Assembly (NCBI GenBank): GCA_021776915.1
Contig: JAIQZU010000008.1
Coordinates: forward strand, 18,512-82,511
Direction: 5' to 3'
Source: Candidatus Scalindua sp.
Lineage (GTDB): Bacteria > Planctomycetota > Brocadiia > Brocadiales > Scalinduaceae
DNA length: 64,000 nucleotides
This document shows positions 43,484 through 52,226 of this stretch, one piece after another (the first letter of the stretch is position 1; every line of letters starts with the position of its first letter). The notes under the pieces are model-generated. The model ran no database searches and was not told the origin of the DNA. It saw nothing but the letters and a program-made list of their open reading frames with translations. The position numbers and the translations under genes were made by a program.

Positions 43484-43516
43484 ATTATATGATTTGAATG
43501 TTAATTTTCGGTTAAA
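43484..43516 (-). promoter_or_regulatory. Pho-box promoter 3
   Basis: TGTTAAT (43499) and GGTTAAA (43510) at an 11-bp period, followed on the minus strand after 9 nt by a perfect TATAAT (43484-43489). A ribosome-binding-site-like TAGGAG just downstream leads only to a five-codon frame. Confidence 0.6.
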
Positions 43517-43575
43517 GGCCAGAAAGCAATTGATTTAAAGAATTCTAAATTTCTTATTTTCTCATTACAAATACT

Positions 43576-43878
43576 ATGAATGATTGGCATGCCGGCATTT
43601 TTCCGGTAGAATTGCCGTCTATGCTTAAGAGATTACTAAAAGTGGATATCTTTATAGAGACATCAAAAGGGTTTGTGGCTATAGAATTGAAAAGTACTTT
43701 AGTTTGGGAGAGAAAATACAGCAAAGGTTTATACAGATTGAGAGCGGAAATAGGAAAATGAAAGGTTAAATGTATGGGTGTTTTTCCTGGTGAAAGAACG
43801 GTTCACATGGACGGCATCAATATTTATCCTGCAATGCAATTCTTAAAGCTGTTATGGGAAAACGATGTTATTAGATAA
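43576..43878 (+). pseudogene. Frameshifted 3' fragment of a DUF4143-type ATPase
   Basis: The first part (DIFIETSKGFVAIELKSTLV followed by KGLYRLRAEIG) and, after a stop and frame change near 43761, GVFPGERTVHMDGINIYPAM and QFLKLLWENDVIR together match the C-terminal end of AAA+ ATPases with a DUF4143 domain. The ATPase part is missing. It is a relic without a function of its own. Confidence 0.6.
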
Positions 43879-44043
43879 TATTTTATGGCTATTGAGTTAT
43901 CTCAATAGGTGGTTTGAACTTAAATGTTTTGGTTTAATCTGCATAGTTAAGCTTTGCTTTGCAAGATTATATCAGTATAAGCTTTGGATACCTTCTGACT
44001 AAAAGATTTGGCTAGACTATTCTAAAGAGAAATTGCATTAACC

Positions 44044-45780
44044 TTATGAATGGTTGATAGGCAGGGTAACAATAAACTTTGTGCCTGCACCGGGGATGTT
44101 TTTGACATCTATCTTTCCGTTATGTAGAAGCACGATGTGCTTTACGATTGATAAACCCAGGCCGGTTCCGCCCAGTTTTCTGGATCTGGATTTATCAACC
44201 ACATAAAACCTTTCGAAGATGCGGGATAGGTGTTCCCGAGGAATGCATATTCCAGTATCTTGTATTTCTGTTGTTATGGTTTCATTCTTTTGGGTTATTG
44301 ATATTATTATTTCTCCTCTTTCAGTATACTTAATGGCATTATCTATCAAGTTGATAAACACCTGTTCCAGTTTAAAAGGATCAGCTTTGATAGGGGGTAG
44401 ATCCATGTCTGGATTAAATTTCAATACCAGACTCTTCTCCTTTATCCTCTGGTCAAATATCTTTAGAATGTTTTCAATCAAATCCACTAAATTTACCTCT
44501 TCAAATTCCAGTACGCTTGATTCTTCTTCAAGCTCTGACAGCAGCAGTAAATCCTCAACAATATTTATCACCCTGTCTGTATGCCTCTTAATGATATTCA
44601 GGTAATGTTTGTTTTCTGCATCATTGGTTGTCTCTTCCAGGGTTTCTACGAATCCTTTTATTGCCGTAAGCGGAGTGCGTAATTCGTGGGACACATTTGA
44701 GACAAAATCTTTCTTTGTTTTCTCCAGATTTTTTATCTTTGTTATATCATGCAGGGTGACCACTATCTCTTCTTTATTTGAGCAGAAAGTGGCGCCGCAT
44801 AAATATGCCCTGCTGTTTAATTCTATTTCGTCAACAATGCTGCTTCTCTCATTCCTTACCTTCTTTAACAATTCATCAAATCTGATTTTCCTTAATACTT
44901 CCCAGTAAAATTTTCCTTTAACAGAATTTTTCTGGACAATCTTTCTAAAACTCTCATTACAGACTGTAATCCTTCCTTCTTTGTCTAATACACAAAGACC
45001 TTCTTTGATTGACGATATAATACTGTTAAGTTCTTCCTTCTGATAGGACAGTTGTGTAAATAAGGTTTTCATTTGATCTGTCATGTAATTGAAACTGTCT
45101 GCCAGTTCTTTTATTTCATCTCTGTTTTTTAAATGAACTCTTGTATTAAAGTCTCCCTGAGCTACCTTACGGGAAGCGGCGCTTAATTCTTTAAGAGGCC
45201 TTGACAAACTACGGGAAAAAAGGAAAGCTCCTAAGAGTAATATAGCGACAATGATCACGGCGAGCTTAATAATGGACATTTTGAGATTATAGAGCAAGCT
45301 ATTGATCTCTTTTAGAAATAGACTTACTCTTATAATGCCTGAGATTTTGCCATCTTTATCAATCGGTACTGCAACATATAACATCTCTTCTTTCACGGTG
45401 GCGCTATAACGTAACGATGTGCCAATGCCGTCTTTTATGGCCTGTATTATCTCAAGTCGATTCTTATGATTTTCCATTAGTGAAGGGTCATTTTCTGAAT
45501 CTGCCAAAACTATCCCATCAATGTTTACTACAGTAATCCTTGTCTCTATCTGCCGGCACAATTTCTTTATAAGGGCGTCTAATTCCTCAATACGGTTGCT
45601 TTCCGGGAGCGGGGATATCTTCAGCTTTAATGTAAGGCAAAGATTTTTCAGGTTGCCGGTTAATGTGTTTATATGATGATGTCTTATTGCTCTGAAAGAG
45701 ATGGGGAATATTATGGCGAGAATTACTATAACAATTAAGAGATACCCGCCAAAAATTTTTATAAATATCGATTTCCTCAT
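44044..45780 (-). CDS. phoR: PhoR-like phosphate sensor histidine kinase
   Basis: A 578-residue membrane kinase with TM1 (about 10-32), an extracytoplasmic region of about 130 residues, TM2 (about 167-190), HAMP (SRSLSRPLKELSAASRKVAQ), PAS (ISSIKEGLCVLDKEGRITVC), HisKA (FVSNVSHELRTPLTAIKGF) and HATPase (NLIDNAIKYTERGEIIISIT, GGTGLGLSIVKHIVLLHNGK). It phosphorylates PhoB under phosphate limitation. It is encoded just after phoB, as in classical phoBR operons, with a 22-bp perfect palindrome in the 39-bp spacer. The extracytoplasmic domain is larger than in enteric PhoR, so other signals are possible. Confidence 0.92.
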   Translation of the reverse strand: MRKSIFIKIFGGYLLIVIVILAIIFPISFRAIRHHHINTLTGNLKNLCLTLKLKISPLPESNRIEELDALIKKLCRQIETRITVVNIDGIVLADSENDPSLMENHKNRLEIIQAIKDGIGTSLRYSATVKEEMLYVAVPIDKDGKISGIIRVSLFLKEINSLLYNLKMSIIKLAVIIVAILLLGAFLFSRSLSRPLKELSAASRKVAQGDFNTRVHLKNRDEIKELADSFNYMTDQMKTLFTQLSYQKEELNSIISSIKEGLCVLDKEGRITVCNESFRKIVQKNSVKGKFYWEVLRKIRFDELLKKVRNERSSIVDEIELNSRAYLCGATFCSNKEEIVVTLHDITKIKNLEKTKKDFVSNVSHELRTPLTAIKGFVETLEETTNDAENKHYLNIIKRHTDRVINIVEDLLLLSELEEESSVLEFEEVNLVDLIENILKIFDQRIKEKSLVLKFNPDMDLPPIKADPFKLEQVFINLIDNAIKYTERGEIIISITQKNETITTEIQDTGICIPREHLSRIFERFYVVDKSRSRKLGGTGLGLSIVKHIVLLHNGKIDVKNIPGAGTKFIVTLPINHS

Positions 45781-45793
45781 AATTCATAGCTCC

Positions 45794-45815
45794 TCACCGC
45801 AAAGCTTTGCGGTGA
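45794..45815. repeat. Perfect 22-bp palindrome between phoB and phoR
   Basis: TCACCGCAAAG mirrored as CTTTGCGGTGA. In the phoB-phoR transcript it would form a strong hairpin directly before the phoR start, possibly tuning the kinase/regulator ratio. Confidence 0.6.
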
Positions 45816-45819
45816 ACTG

Positions 45820-46503
45820 TTATAATTCTTCCAGTTTATACCCTACACCTCTTATGTTTTTAATGAATCGTCCTGCCTTGCCTAACTTGTCTCTCAAATG
45901 TTTAATATGTACATCTATTGTCCTGTCTAAAACAATCTTTTCGTGTCCCCAGAGATAATCTAAAATGTCATCCCTCGAGAACACCTTGCTCCTTTTTGAT
46001 AAAAGTAGTTTTAATATCCTGAATTCAGTAGAGGTTAATTCAACTCTTTTGCCTTCAACAAAGACTTCATATTTTTCAGTATCTATAATTAATATTCCAC
46101 CGGCATCCAATTTTCCGGATTTCTCAACCCTTTGTCTTCTTCTTAAAACTGCCTTAACCCTGGCAACCAGTTCTCTTGGTGAAAAGGGTTTGGTAACATA
46201 ATCATCTGCGCCAAATTCCAGTCCCAGGATTTTATCTGTTTCATCTCCCTTTGCCGTAAGCATAATAATGGGAATTGAGGAAAATCTGTCTTCCTTTTTC
46301 AGGTGTTTGCAGATTTCGAGGCCATCTGCATCGGGTAACATCAAATCCAGGATAATAAGATCCGGAGTCTGCTCTTCGAGGAAACAGTAAAAGCTCTCTG
46401 CATCAGAGAAACCATTAACCTTATACATTGCCTTCTTGAGATGAATTGTTACCAGCTCTACAATGTCCGGTTCATCATCTATTACGGCTATTAATTTGTT
46501 CAT
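45820..46503 (-). CDS. phoB: PhoB, phosphate response regulator (OmpR family)
   Basis: A 227-residue response regulator. The receiver (about 1-120) has acidic pocket IDDEPD, phospho-acceptor LIILDLMLPDADG and KPFSPREL with the conserved Lys. The C-terminal winged helix has VELTSTEFRILKLLLSKRSK and DRTIDVHIKHLRDKLG. The ATG at 46503 is taken as start, with a TTG three codons earlier as an alternative. It should bind the TGTTAAT/GGTTAAT tandem repeats at 42226-43516. The 554 bp upstream (46513-47066) are AT-rich, and I see no gene and only weak box-like sequence near 46643. Confidence 0.93.
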   Translation of the reverse strand: MNKLIAVIDDEPDIVELVTIHLKKAMYKVNGFSDAESFYCFLEEQTPDLIILDLMLPDADGLEICKHLKKEDRFSSIPIIMLTAKGDETDKILGLEFGADDYVTKPFSPRELVARVKAVLRRRQRVEKSGKLDAGGILIIDTEKYEVFVEGKRVELTSTEFRILKLLLSKRSKVFSRDDILDYLWGHEKIVLDRTIDVHIKHLRDKLGKAGRFIKNIRGVGYKLEEL

Positions 46504-47066
46504 CGAGTTCAATGGTGGTTGCTAAAATAATTATATTCTGTCAGGTTTTTAGCATCTATGCAGAGTAAATTCAACAAGTTTTAAGAAATGGGAAGAGGAT
46601 ATCACAAAGCCGTACTTGTCAAAATAACCGTTGGATAAGCCCGTTAATTAACCTTCAGGTGGAGATTTGTGGAGATTCGCTGAAAAAGTCAATTATTGAC
46701 TACTTGAGCGAAAAAATTTCTTGTAATATTTTCGTTTTCAGCTTTTATAGTTCAAGTAAAAACTAAAAGAGTGCATAAGTGGGTAGATTATATTGAATAG
46801 ATGCTGAACGAGAAGATAAAGATGATTTTAAGCAGTCTTAAGTGACGAAATTACAAGGGCTTATGTAGTGTAAATTTTTTATTGCATTTTTAGAAACTTT
46901 TAGTGTTGTATTATGGTTATTATATGATAATTGGTATAAAGTTTGCCATTGTTATCTATAAATATTTAAGCAGATTCATATGTAATCAAGAAAATCCAAT
47001 AAGCATTAATATGCTAGTTACACAAAAATTGAAATGCAGGTTTGATTTTTTATAGGAGGTATTTAA

Positions 47067-47546
47067 ATGAGTAAGAAATTCTTAAATCAATTAAGAGACC
47101 GGCTTAAGGACAGAAGACACCATCTATTGAAGGAGGTCAAGCTGAGATTAATGGAGTTTAGGGGATCTAGTGGCTACAGGCTTACAGATACGGCTGACAT
47201 TGCGTCTAATCTTATAGAAGATGAAACAGTAATGTCAATTGCACAAGGTGAAGCAAGGGAAATAGAGGAAATAGATAACGCCTTAAAGAAAATAAAGAGG
47301 GGGCAGTATGGTATATGTGAGGATTGCGGCATAAAGATAAGCAAACAGCGTTTAATGGCTATACCATTCGTAAGCCTTTGTATTAAATGTAAAGAGACTG
47401 AAGAACGTGATGAAGGAATCCAGAATGACAGAGGTGGTTACTACAGGATAGATCCGGTAGACTATGGGGGATTCGAAAAAGATGATGAAAAGAGTAATGA
47501 CATAAAGCATTTTGATAAAAGCGATATTAATCCGTTTGACAATTAA
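47067..47546 (+). CDS. DksA/TraR-type C4 zinc-finger protein
   Basis: A 159-residue protein with a strong AGGAGGT ribosome-binding site. A coiled-coil N-terminal half (residues 1-80) is followed by a Cys4 zinc finger (YGICEDCGIKISKQRLMAIP, SLCIKCK). This is the DksA/TraR arrangement. Such proteins bind the RNA polymerase secondary channel and modify transcription in starvation. The tip residues of DksA (acidic pair DxxDxA) correspond roughly to DTADIASNLIEDE. The acidic C-terminal extension (about 45 residues, ending SDINPFDN) is unusual. It is a single-gene unit. Confidence 0.88.
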   Translation: MSKKFLNQLRDRLKDRRHHLLKEVKLRLMEFRGSSGYRLTDTADIASNLIEDETVMSIAQGEAREIEEIDNALKKIKRGQYGICEDCGIKISKQRLMAIPFVSLCIKCKETEERDEGIQNDRGGYYRIDPVDYGGFEKDDEKSNDIKHFDKSDINPFDN

Positions 47547-47573
47547 AAGTTTAGCTAAAAACAAAACATTGAC

Positions 47574-47609
47574 CCTGCCCGAATGCCCGCCTGTGACTAT
47601 TCGGGCAGG
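47574..47609 (+). terminator. Hairpin downstream of the zinc-finger gene
   Basis: CCTGCCCGAA (47574-47583) pairs perfectly with TTCGGGCAGG (47600-47609). It is 28 bp after the stop codon. It lacks a clean T-run, so it could be a repeat rather than a classical terminator. The rest of 47547-47889 is AT-rich with nothing recognised. Confidence 0.4.
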
Positions 47610-47889
47610 TACCGTTCGGTAGGGGCGGACTAAAACAGTTCAATTAATGTTTTAACATCTGGTTTTTGTTGCGATTATGTTCTTTTAGTTGAACATAATA
47701 TATCATGTGGTTCTGAAACTAAATCACGTCCAGGGGTTTCATACTAAATCATACATATCCTGCAGATTCTGTAATACATTTACAGTTCATTTTTTATCTT
47801 TATAACACCATTTATTGTGATATATAATTAGGGATTGAATTACATATACTCTTGATATATCAGCAACAATCTGTTAAATACTTCTTATT

Positions 47890-48210
47890 ATGAATGTACA
47901 GAAAGATACTGATAAATCAAGCAATACTCAAACTGAGATTAAATACTTGAAAGCAACTATCGATGCATTACGTAGTGAGCTTGAAAATAGTCAGGCTGAC
48001 AAGCAGCGGAGTATTCAACATGCGGTAGCCGCTGCAAGTGAAGAAATAGCACAACTCAAGGAAACAGTAACTTCGCTTCGGGAAGAGCTTGTAAACGCCA
48101 GATTTGTCAAGCAAGAGAGTATACAGGATGCAGTTGCGGTTGCAAATGAAGAAATAAAACAACTAAAAGGGACAGTGATTTCACTTCGTAATCAGTTAGA
48201 GCGCAGCTAG
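47890..48210 (+). CDS. Coiled-coil protein made of 36-residue repeats
   Basis: A 106-residue protein of unknown family. Residues 16-51, 52-87 and 88-106 are tandem copies: EIKYLKATIDALRSEL, EIAQLKETVTSLREEL and EIKQLKGTVISLRNQL, each of the first two followed by a K-Q-x-S-I-Q-x-A-V-A stretch and ASEE/ANEE. The pattern is a continuous amphipathic helix, probably an oligomerising rod. It ends 22 bp before the adenylate cyclase gene, so it is likely co-expressed and may be a partner of that enzyme (inference). No ribosome-binding site stands out. Confidence 0.6.
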   Translation: MNVQKDTDKSSNTQTEIKYLKATIDALRSELENSQADKQRSIQHAVAAASEEIAQLKETVTSLREELVNARFVKQESIQDAVAVANEEIKQLKGTVISLRNQLERS

Positions 48211-48232
48211 CTAATCTTCGATAAGATAAAAT

Positions 48233-50533
48233 ATGCCTAAAAACAGAAATTACAAATCACCTGATAAGTCGTTGCAAGGGAGTGAGGTGACAGATGATCG
48301 TAAACAGATCCATCAGATGGAACTGTTGCTGAATGTTTCAAGGCAGATGGCGGCATTAGAGACATTGGATGAGGTTCTCAAAACCATCATGGATATCACT
48401 GCATTGGAGACTAATTCAGAACGCTGTACACTTTTTTTGAATAACCCTCAGACCGGCGAGCTGTACTCACGTATCGCCCTTGGGAGCAATTTACGTGAAA
48501 TTAGAATCCTGAATACATCTGGGATTGCAGGCCATGTTTATGCCTCTGGTGAGGGTGTCATTATTCATGATGCTTACAAAGATCATCGGTTCAATAAACA
48601 TATCGACGAGCAAACCGGATTTGTTACAAAAAATATACTTTGTGCACCTGTCAAAACTGTTAAAGGGGAAATCATAGGCGTTATCCAGTCGCTCAACAAG
48701 AAAAAAGGGAAATTTAATAAAAGGGATCTAAGCCTCATGGAGGCAATGACTACCCAGGCGGCGACAACCTTACAGAACGTTCAATATGTAGAATCTATGA
48801 AAAAGTCCAGGGCGCAGGAGATGGAATTTCTTAACGTAGTCTCCGATGTGACTTCTGAGATTGATCTCGGTGCAATGTTACAAAAGGTGATGAATGAGGC
48901 AACTAAAATGCTTAATGCAGATAGGTCAACGCTTTTTCTGAATGATGAAAAGAAGGGTGAACTCTTTTCCAGAATTGCGCAGGGTGATTCCATCGGAGAA
49001 ATTCGCCTTCCCAATCACGTGGGAATTGCGGGGGCAGTCTTTATCTCCGGAGAAACAATTAATATTCCGTATGCATATGCCGATTTACGATTCAACCCCG
49101 CCTTTGACAAAAAAACCGGTTACTTTACACGTTCGATTCTTTGTGTACCGATTATAAACAAGGATGGCAAAACCATCGGGGTGACACAGGTATTGAATAA
49201 ACAGAGCGGCACGTTCACAGATGAAGATGAATCACGGTTGAAGGCCTTTACTGCACAGGTTTCTATTGCTCTGGAAAATGCAAAGCTCTTTGATGACGTT
49301 CAGAATATGAAAAATTATAATGACGGCATGCTGGAGAGCATGTCCAATGGAGTGGTTACCCTGGACGACGAAGGAGAAATCGTTACATGCAATGCTGCAG
49401 GTTTGCGCATTTTACGGGTTTCAGCGAATGATATCATAGGTAAAAAGGCTGAAGAGTTTTTTCTTGATCACAACGCCTGGATTTTAGAAAAGGTGAGGCG
49501 TGTTGAAAAAACGCAGAATTCTGATATTTCTGTGGATGCAGAGATGGAATTTGGAGGAAAAAAGCTTTCGGTGAATCTGACAATCCTGCCACTAAATAGT
49601 AGCGAGGGCAAGAAACTTGGCTCCATGATTATGATTGAAGATATTAGCAGTGAAAAGCGTATGAAATCAACAATGTCACGATATATGGATCCGGGACTTG
49701 CTGACCAGCTACTTGAAGGTGGAGAGGATATTCTGGGCGGTAAAAGTGTTGTTGCGACAGTACTATTTTCAGATGTGCGTAGCTTTACTACACTTACTGA
49801 GGAACTTGGTGCACAAGGCACAGTTAGTCTATTGAACGAATACTTTACCATCATGGTAGATTGTATTCAACGTGAAGGTGGTATGTTGGACAAGTTTATC
49901 GGTGATGCTATAATGGCTGCTTTTGGATTGCCTTTAGCTCATGACGACGACGAGGACCGCGGCGTGCGTGCAGCCATTTCTATGATCACAGAGCTGTCAA
50001 TCTGGAACAAGAAGCGAATTGCTGAAGGTAAAAAACCTATAGATATGGGAATTGGCCTTAACACGGATATGATAGTTTCCGGAAATATTGGTTCACCAAA
50101 ACGAATGGATTATACTACGATAGGCGACGGTGTGAATCTGGCAGCCAGGCTTGAAAGTGCTTGTAAACAGTATAGTGCACGTATTCTGATTAGTGAGAAC
50201 ACTTTCAAGAAATTGCGTGGTACTTACCGGATTAGAGAAATTGATTTAGTAGTAGTCAAGGGAAAGACTGAACCTGTTGGAGTCTATGAAGTCCTGGATT
50301 ACTATACGGACGAGGCATTCCCTAGTGTGATGGAAGTGGTAAGTTATTTTAAGAATGGCACAAAGTACTATCGTGAAGGTAAATGGAAGAAAGCTATTGA
50401 CGCTTTCAGGGAGGCTCTCAGTCTTAATCCGAATGATCAACTTTCGAAGACTTATATTGAACGCTGTAATTACATGAAAGAGAATCCTCCTGATGAGGAA
50501 TGGGATGGAGTTTGGGTAATGACATCAAAGTGA
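48233..50533 (+). CDS. Class III adenylate/guanylate cyclase with GAF-GAF-PAS input and TPR-like tail
   Basis: The 766-residue protein has GAF 1 at about 40-190 (LDEVLKTIMDITALETNSER) and GAF 2 at about 205-360 (LGAMLQKVMNEATKMLNADR), a PAS at about 365-470 (MLESMSNGVVTLDDEGEIVT) and the cyclase at about 500-680. Catalytic features are VLFSDVRSFTTLTEEL and LDKFIGDAIMAAFGLP (metal Asp pair), plus MDYTTIGDGVNLAARLESAC. The C-terminus (YYREGKWKKAIDAFREALSL NPND) is one TPR unit. It should make cAMP or cGMP in the cytoplasm in response to ligands of the GAF domains. The coiled-coil gene precedes it. Confidence 0.92.
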   Translation: MPKNRNYKSPDKSLQGSEVTDDRKQIHQMELLLNVSRQMAALETLDEVLKTIMDITALETNSERCTLFLNNPQTGELYSRIALGSNLREIRILNTSGIAGHVYASGEGVIIHDAYKDHRFNKHIDEQTGFVTKNILCAPVKTVKGEIIGVIQSLNKKKGKFNKRDLSLMEAMTTQAATTLQNVQYVESMKKSRAQEMEFLNVVSDVTSEIDLGAMLQKVMNEATKMLNADRSTLFLNDEKKGELFSRIAQGDSIGEIRLPNHVGIAGAVFISGETINIPYAYADLRFNPAFDKKTGYFTRSILCVPIINKDGKTIGVTQVLNKQSGTFTDEDESRLKAFTAQVSIALENAKLFDDVQNMKNYNDGMLESMSNGVVTLDDEGEIVTCNAAGLRILRVSANDIIGKKAEEFFLDHNAWILEKVRRVEKTQNSDISVDAEMEFGGKKLSVNLTILPLNSSEGKKLGSMIMIEDISSEKRMKSTMSRYMDPGLADQLLEGGEDILGGKSVVATVLFSDVRSFTTLTEELGAQGTVSLLNEYFTIMVDCIQREGGMLDKFIGDAIMAAFGLPLAHDDDEDRGVRAAISMITELSIWNKKRIAEGKKPIDMGIGLNTDMIVSGNIGSPKRMDYTTIGDGVNLAARLESACKQYSARILISENTFKKLRGTYRIREIDLVVVKGKTEPVGVYEVLDYYTDEAFPSVMEVVSYFKNGTKYYREGKWKKAIDAFREALSLNPNDQLSKTYIERCNYMKENPPDEEWDGVWVMTSK

Positions 50534-50610
50534 GGGCATAACAATATTAATATTAGATAACAGGCTTATGACGCCCGACTCAACATCGGCGGCGTTTTCT
50601 TTTAACTGTT

Positions 50611-52149
50611 TTACATCCTTTCCTTATATTTTATTTCCTTAAAACTAATCTGAAATGTTGTTCCTCTATCCCGTATCAGTTCTATATTACCCATTAGTTT
50701 GTATTCTACCAGATCAACAATCATTTGAAAACCAAATCCGGTAGATTTCCTGAAATCAAACATTTCTGGTAATCCAATACCATTATCACTGTAGACCATC
50801 TCAATCTTACTATCATTTGCCGATCGAATATCAATCTTTATCTCGCCCTTTCTATTCTCTGGAAAGGCGTGCTTCAGTGAATTGGACAGAAGTTCATTAA
50901 TGATTAATCCACATGGGATTGATGTGTCAATGCCGATGGGAATATCTTCAATTTCCATTTTAAATTCAACATTCCCTGTACTTAAATTATAAGATTTAAA
51001 CAAGTCATTTGCCAGGTCATTGACGTAATCTCTGAGCCTTATATTTGCAAGGTCTTTAGAATAATAAATCTTCTCGTGTACAAGTGCCATAGAGTTGATA
51101 CGGTCCTGGCTATCCTGAAACATTGTAAGGATATTATGGTCTTTAATACCTTTGGACTGAAGCCTGAGCAGGCTGATGATGACCTGTAGATTGTTCTTCA
51201 CCCTGTGATGAATTTCCTGCAGGAGAATTTCCTTTTCTTTGAGTGATGCCTTTACTTGCTCATCCGCATGCTTGCGCTCAGCAATTTCCTGTTTTAATCG
51301 TTCATTTGTCTCTATAAGTTCAAAGGTTCTTTCCGTTACCATTTCCTCAAGTTGATTGCGAAGTTTCTTAGATTCTTCCTCCGCATGTTTTTCATCTGTA
51401 ACATCACGTGCTATTGCGTAGGTAATCCCTTGTTCAGGAATAGGTTTGGCAGTCCACATAAGCCACTTATACGAACCGTCTTTACAGCGATATCTGTTTT
51501 CAAAATTAATAACCGGGATTCCCTGGGAAAGCATCTTTACTATTACATCAAGTGTTAGAGCTTTATCGTCTGGATGTATAAAATCAATGAATGATTTTGC
51601 AAAAAGTTCTTCATCAGAATACCCCAAGGTGTTTCCGAAAGAAGGATTAATCTTCCTGAAAAAGTTTGTTTTAATATCCGTAATACAGATCATATCGATA
51701 GACAAATCAAAAATCCTTTTGAACTCTTCCTCGGTTTTCCTGTGTTCGGCGATTTCGTCTATAAGTTTATTATTTGTCTTCTGCAGGCTTTCTGCCATCA
51801 CATTAAAGGAAGCCATAAGCTCTCCTAATTCATCGCTTGAAAGCACTTCTGCCCTGGCCGTAAGATTGCCTTGTTCTATAGTGTCAATTGCCTGGCGTAG
51901 TAGTAATAACGGTTTTGTTATTTTTTTCTGCAATTTCAATGATATCAGGAATGCAATACCAAGAGAAAACGCTGCAACAATACCAACCGTACCTGTATGC
52001 CACATCAGAAAAGTATGTTCATTTAATATTGATTGCCGGTGTGCAAAAAACTCATTCGTAATAAATATTGCAGTAGATAATAGCAAAACGGTTCCTGTTG
52101 TTAACAGGCTTATGAAAATCAGTTTCTGTTTTATTGTAGTAATTCGCAT
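50611..52149 (-). CDS. Membrane sensor kinase, HAMP-PAS-HisKA_2
   Basis: A 512-residue kinase. It has two transmembrane helices (about 10-30 and 47-68) with a very short extracytoplasmic loop, HAMP (KKITKPLLLLRQAIDTIEQG), PAS with PAC (RIFDLSIDMICITDIKTNFF, RYRCKDGSYKWLMWTAKPIP), a coiled coil and a HisKA_2-type phosphoacceptor (LLQEIHHRVKNNLQVIISLL). The ATPase follows (IINELLSNSLKHAFPENRKG). The HisKA_2 family often pairs with atypical receivers. It lies 77 bp downstream of the REC-kinase gene on the same strand, and the two may form one pathway. Confidence 0.9.
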   Translation of the reverse strand: MRITTIKQKLIFISLLTTGTVLLLSTAIFITNEFFAHRQSILNEHTFLMWHTGTVGIVAAFSLGIAFLISLKLQKKITKPLLLLRQAIDTIEQGNLTARAEVLSSDELGELMASFNVMAESLQKTNNKLIDEIAEHRKTEEEFKRIFDLSIDMICITDIKTNFFRKINPSFGNTLGYSDEELFAKSFIDFIHPDDKALTLDVIVKMLSQGIPVINFENRYRCKDGSYKWLMWTAKPIPEQGITYAIARDVTDEKHAEEESKKLRNQLEEMVTERTFELIETNERLKQEIAERKHADEQVKASLKEKEILLQEIHHRVKNNLQVIISLLRLQSKGIKDHNILTMFQDSQDRINSMALVHEKIYYSKDLANIRLRDYVNDLANDLFKSYNLSTGNVEFKMEIEDIPIGIDTSIPCGLIINELLSNSLKHAFPENRKGEIKIDIRSANDSKIEMVYSDNGIGLPEMFDFRKSTGFGFQMIVDLVEYKLMGNIELIRDRGTTFQISFKEIKYKERM

Positions 52150-52226
52150 CGTTAGACAGTATCAGTTATGCTGACATTATAATTAATATATGGGTTTTTC
52201 AGTTTCATGAGGTGTGTAAGGCAATA

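Noticed and set aside
46621..46660. A Pho box upstream of phoB (GTTAATTAAC near 46643)
   Set aside because: It is a palindrome rather than an 11-bp direct repeat, neighbouring heptamers do not keep the phase, and no -10 hexamer follows at the right distance.
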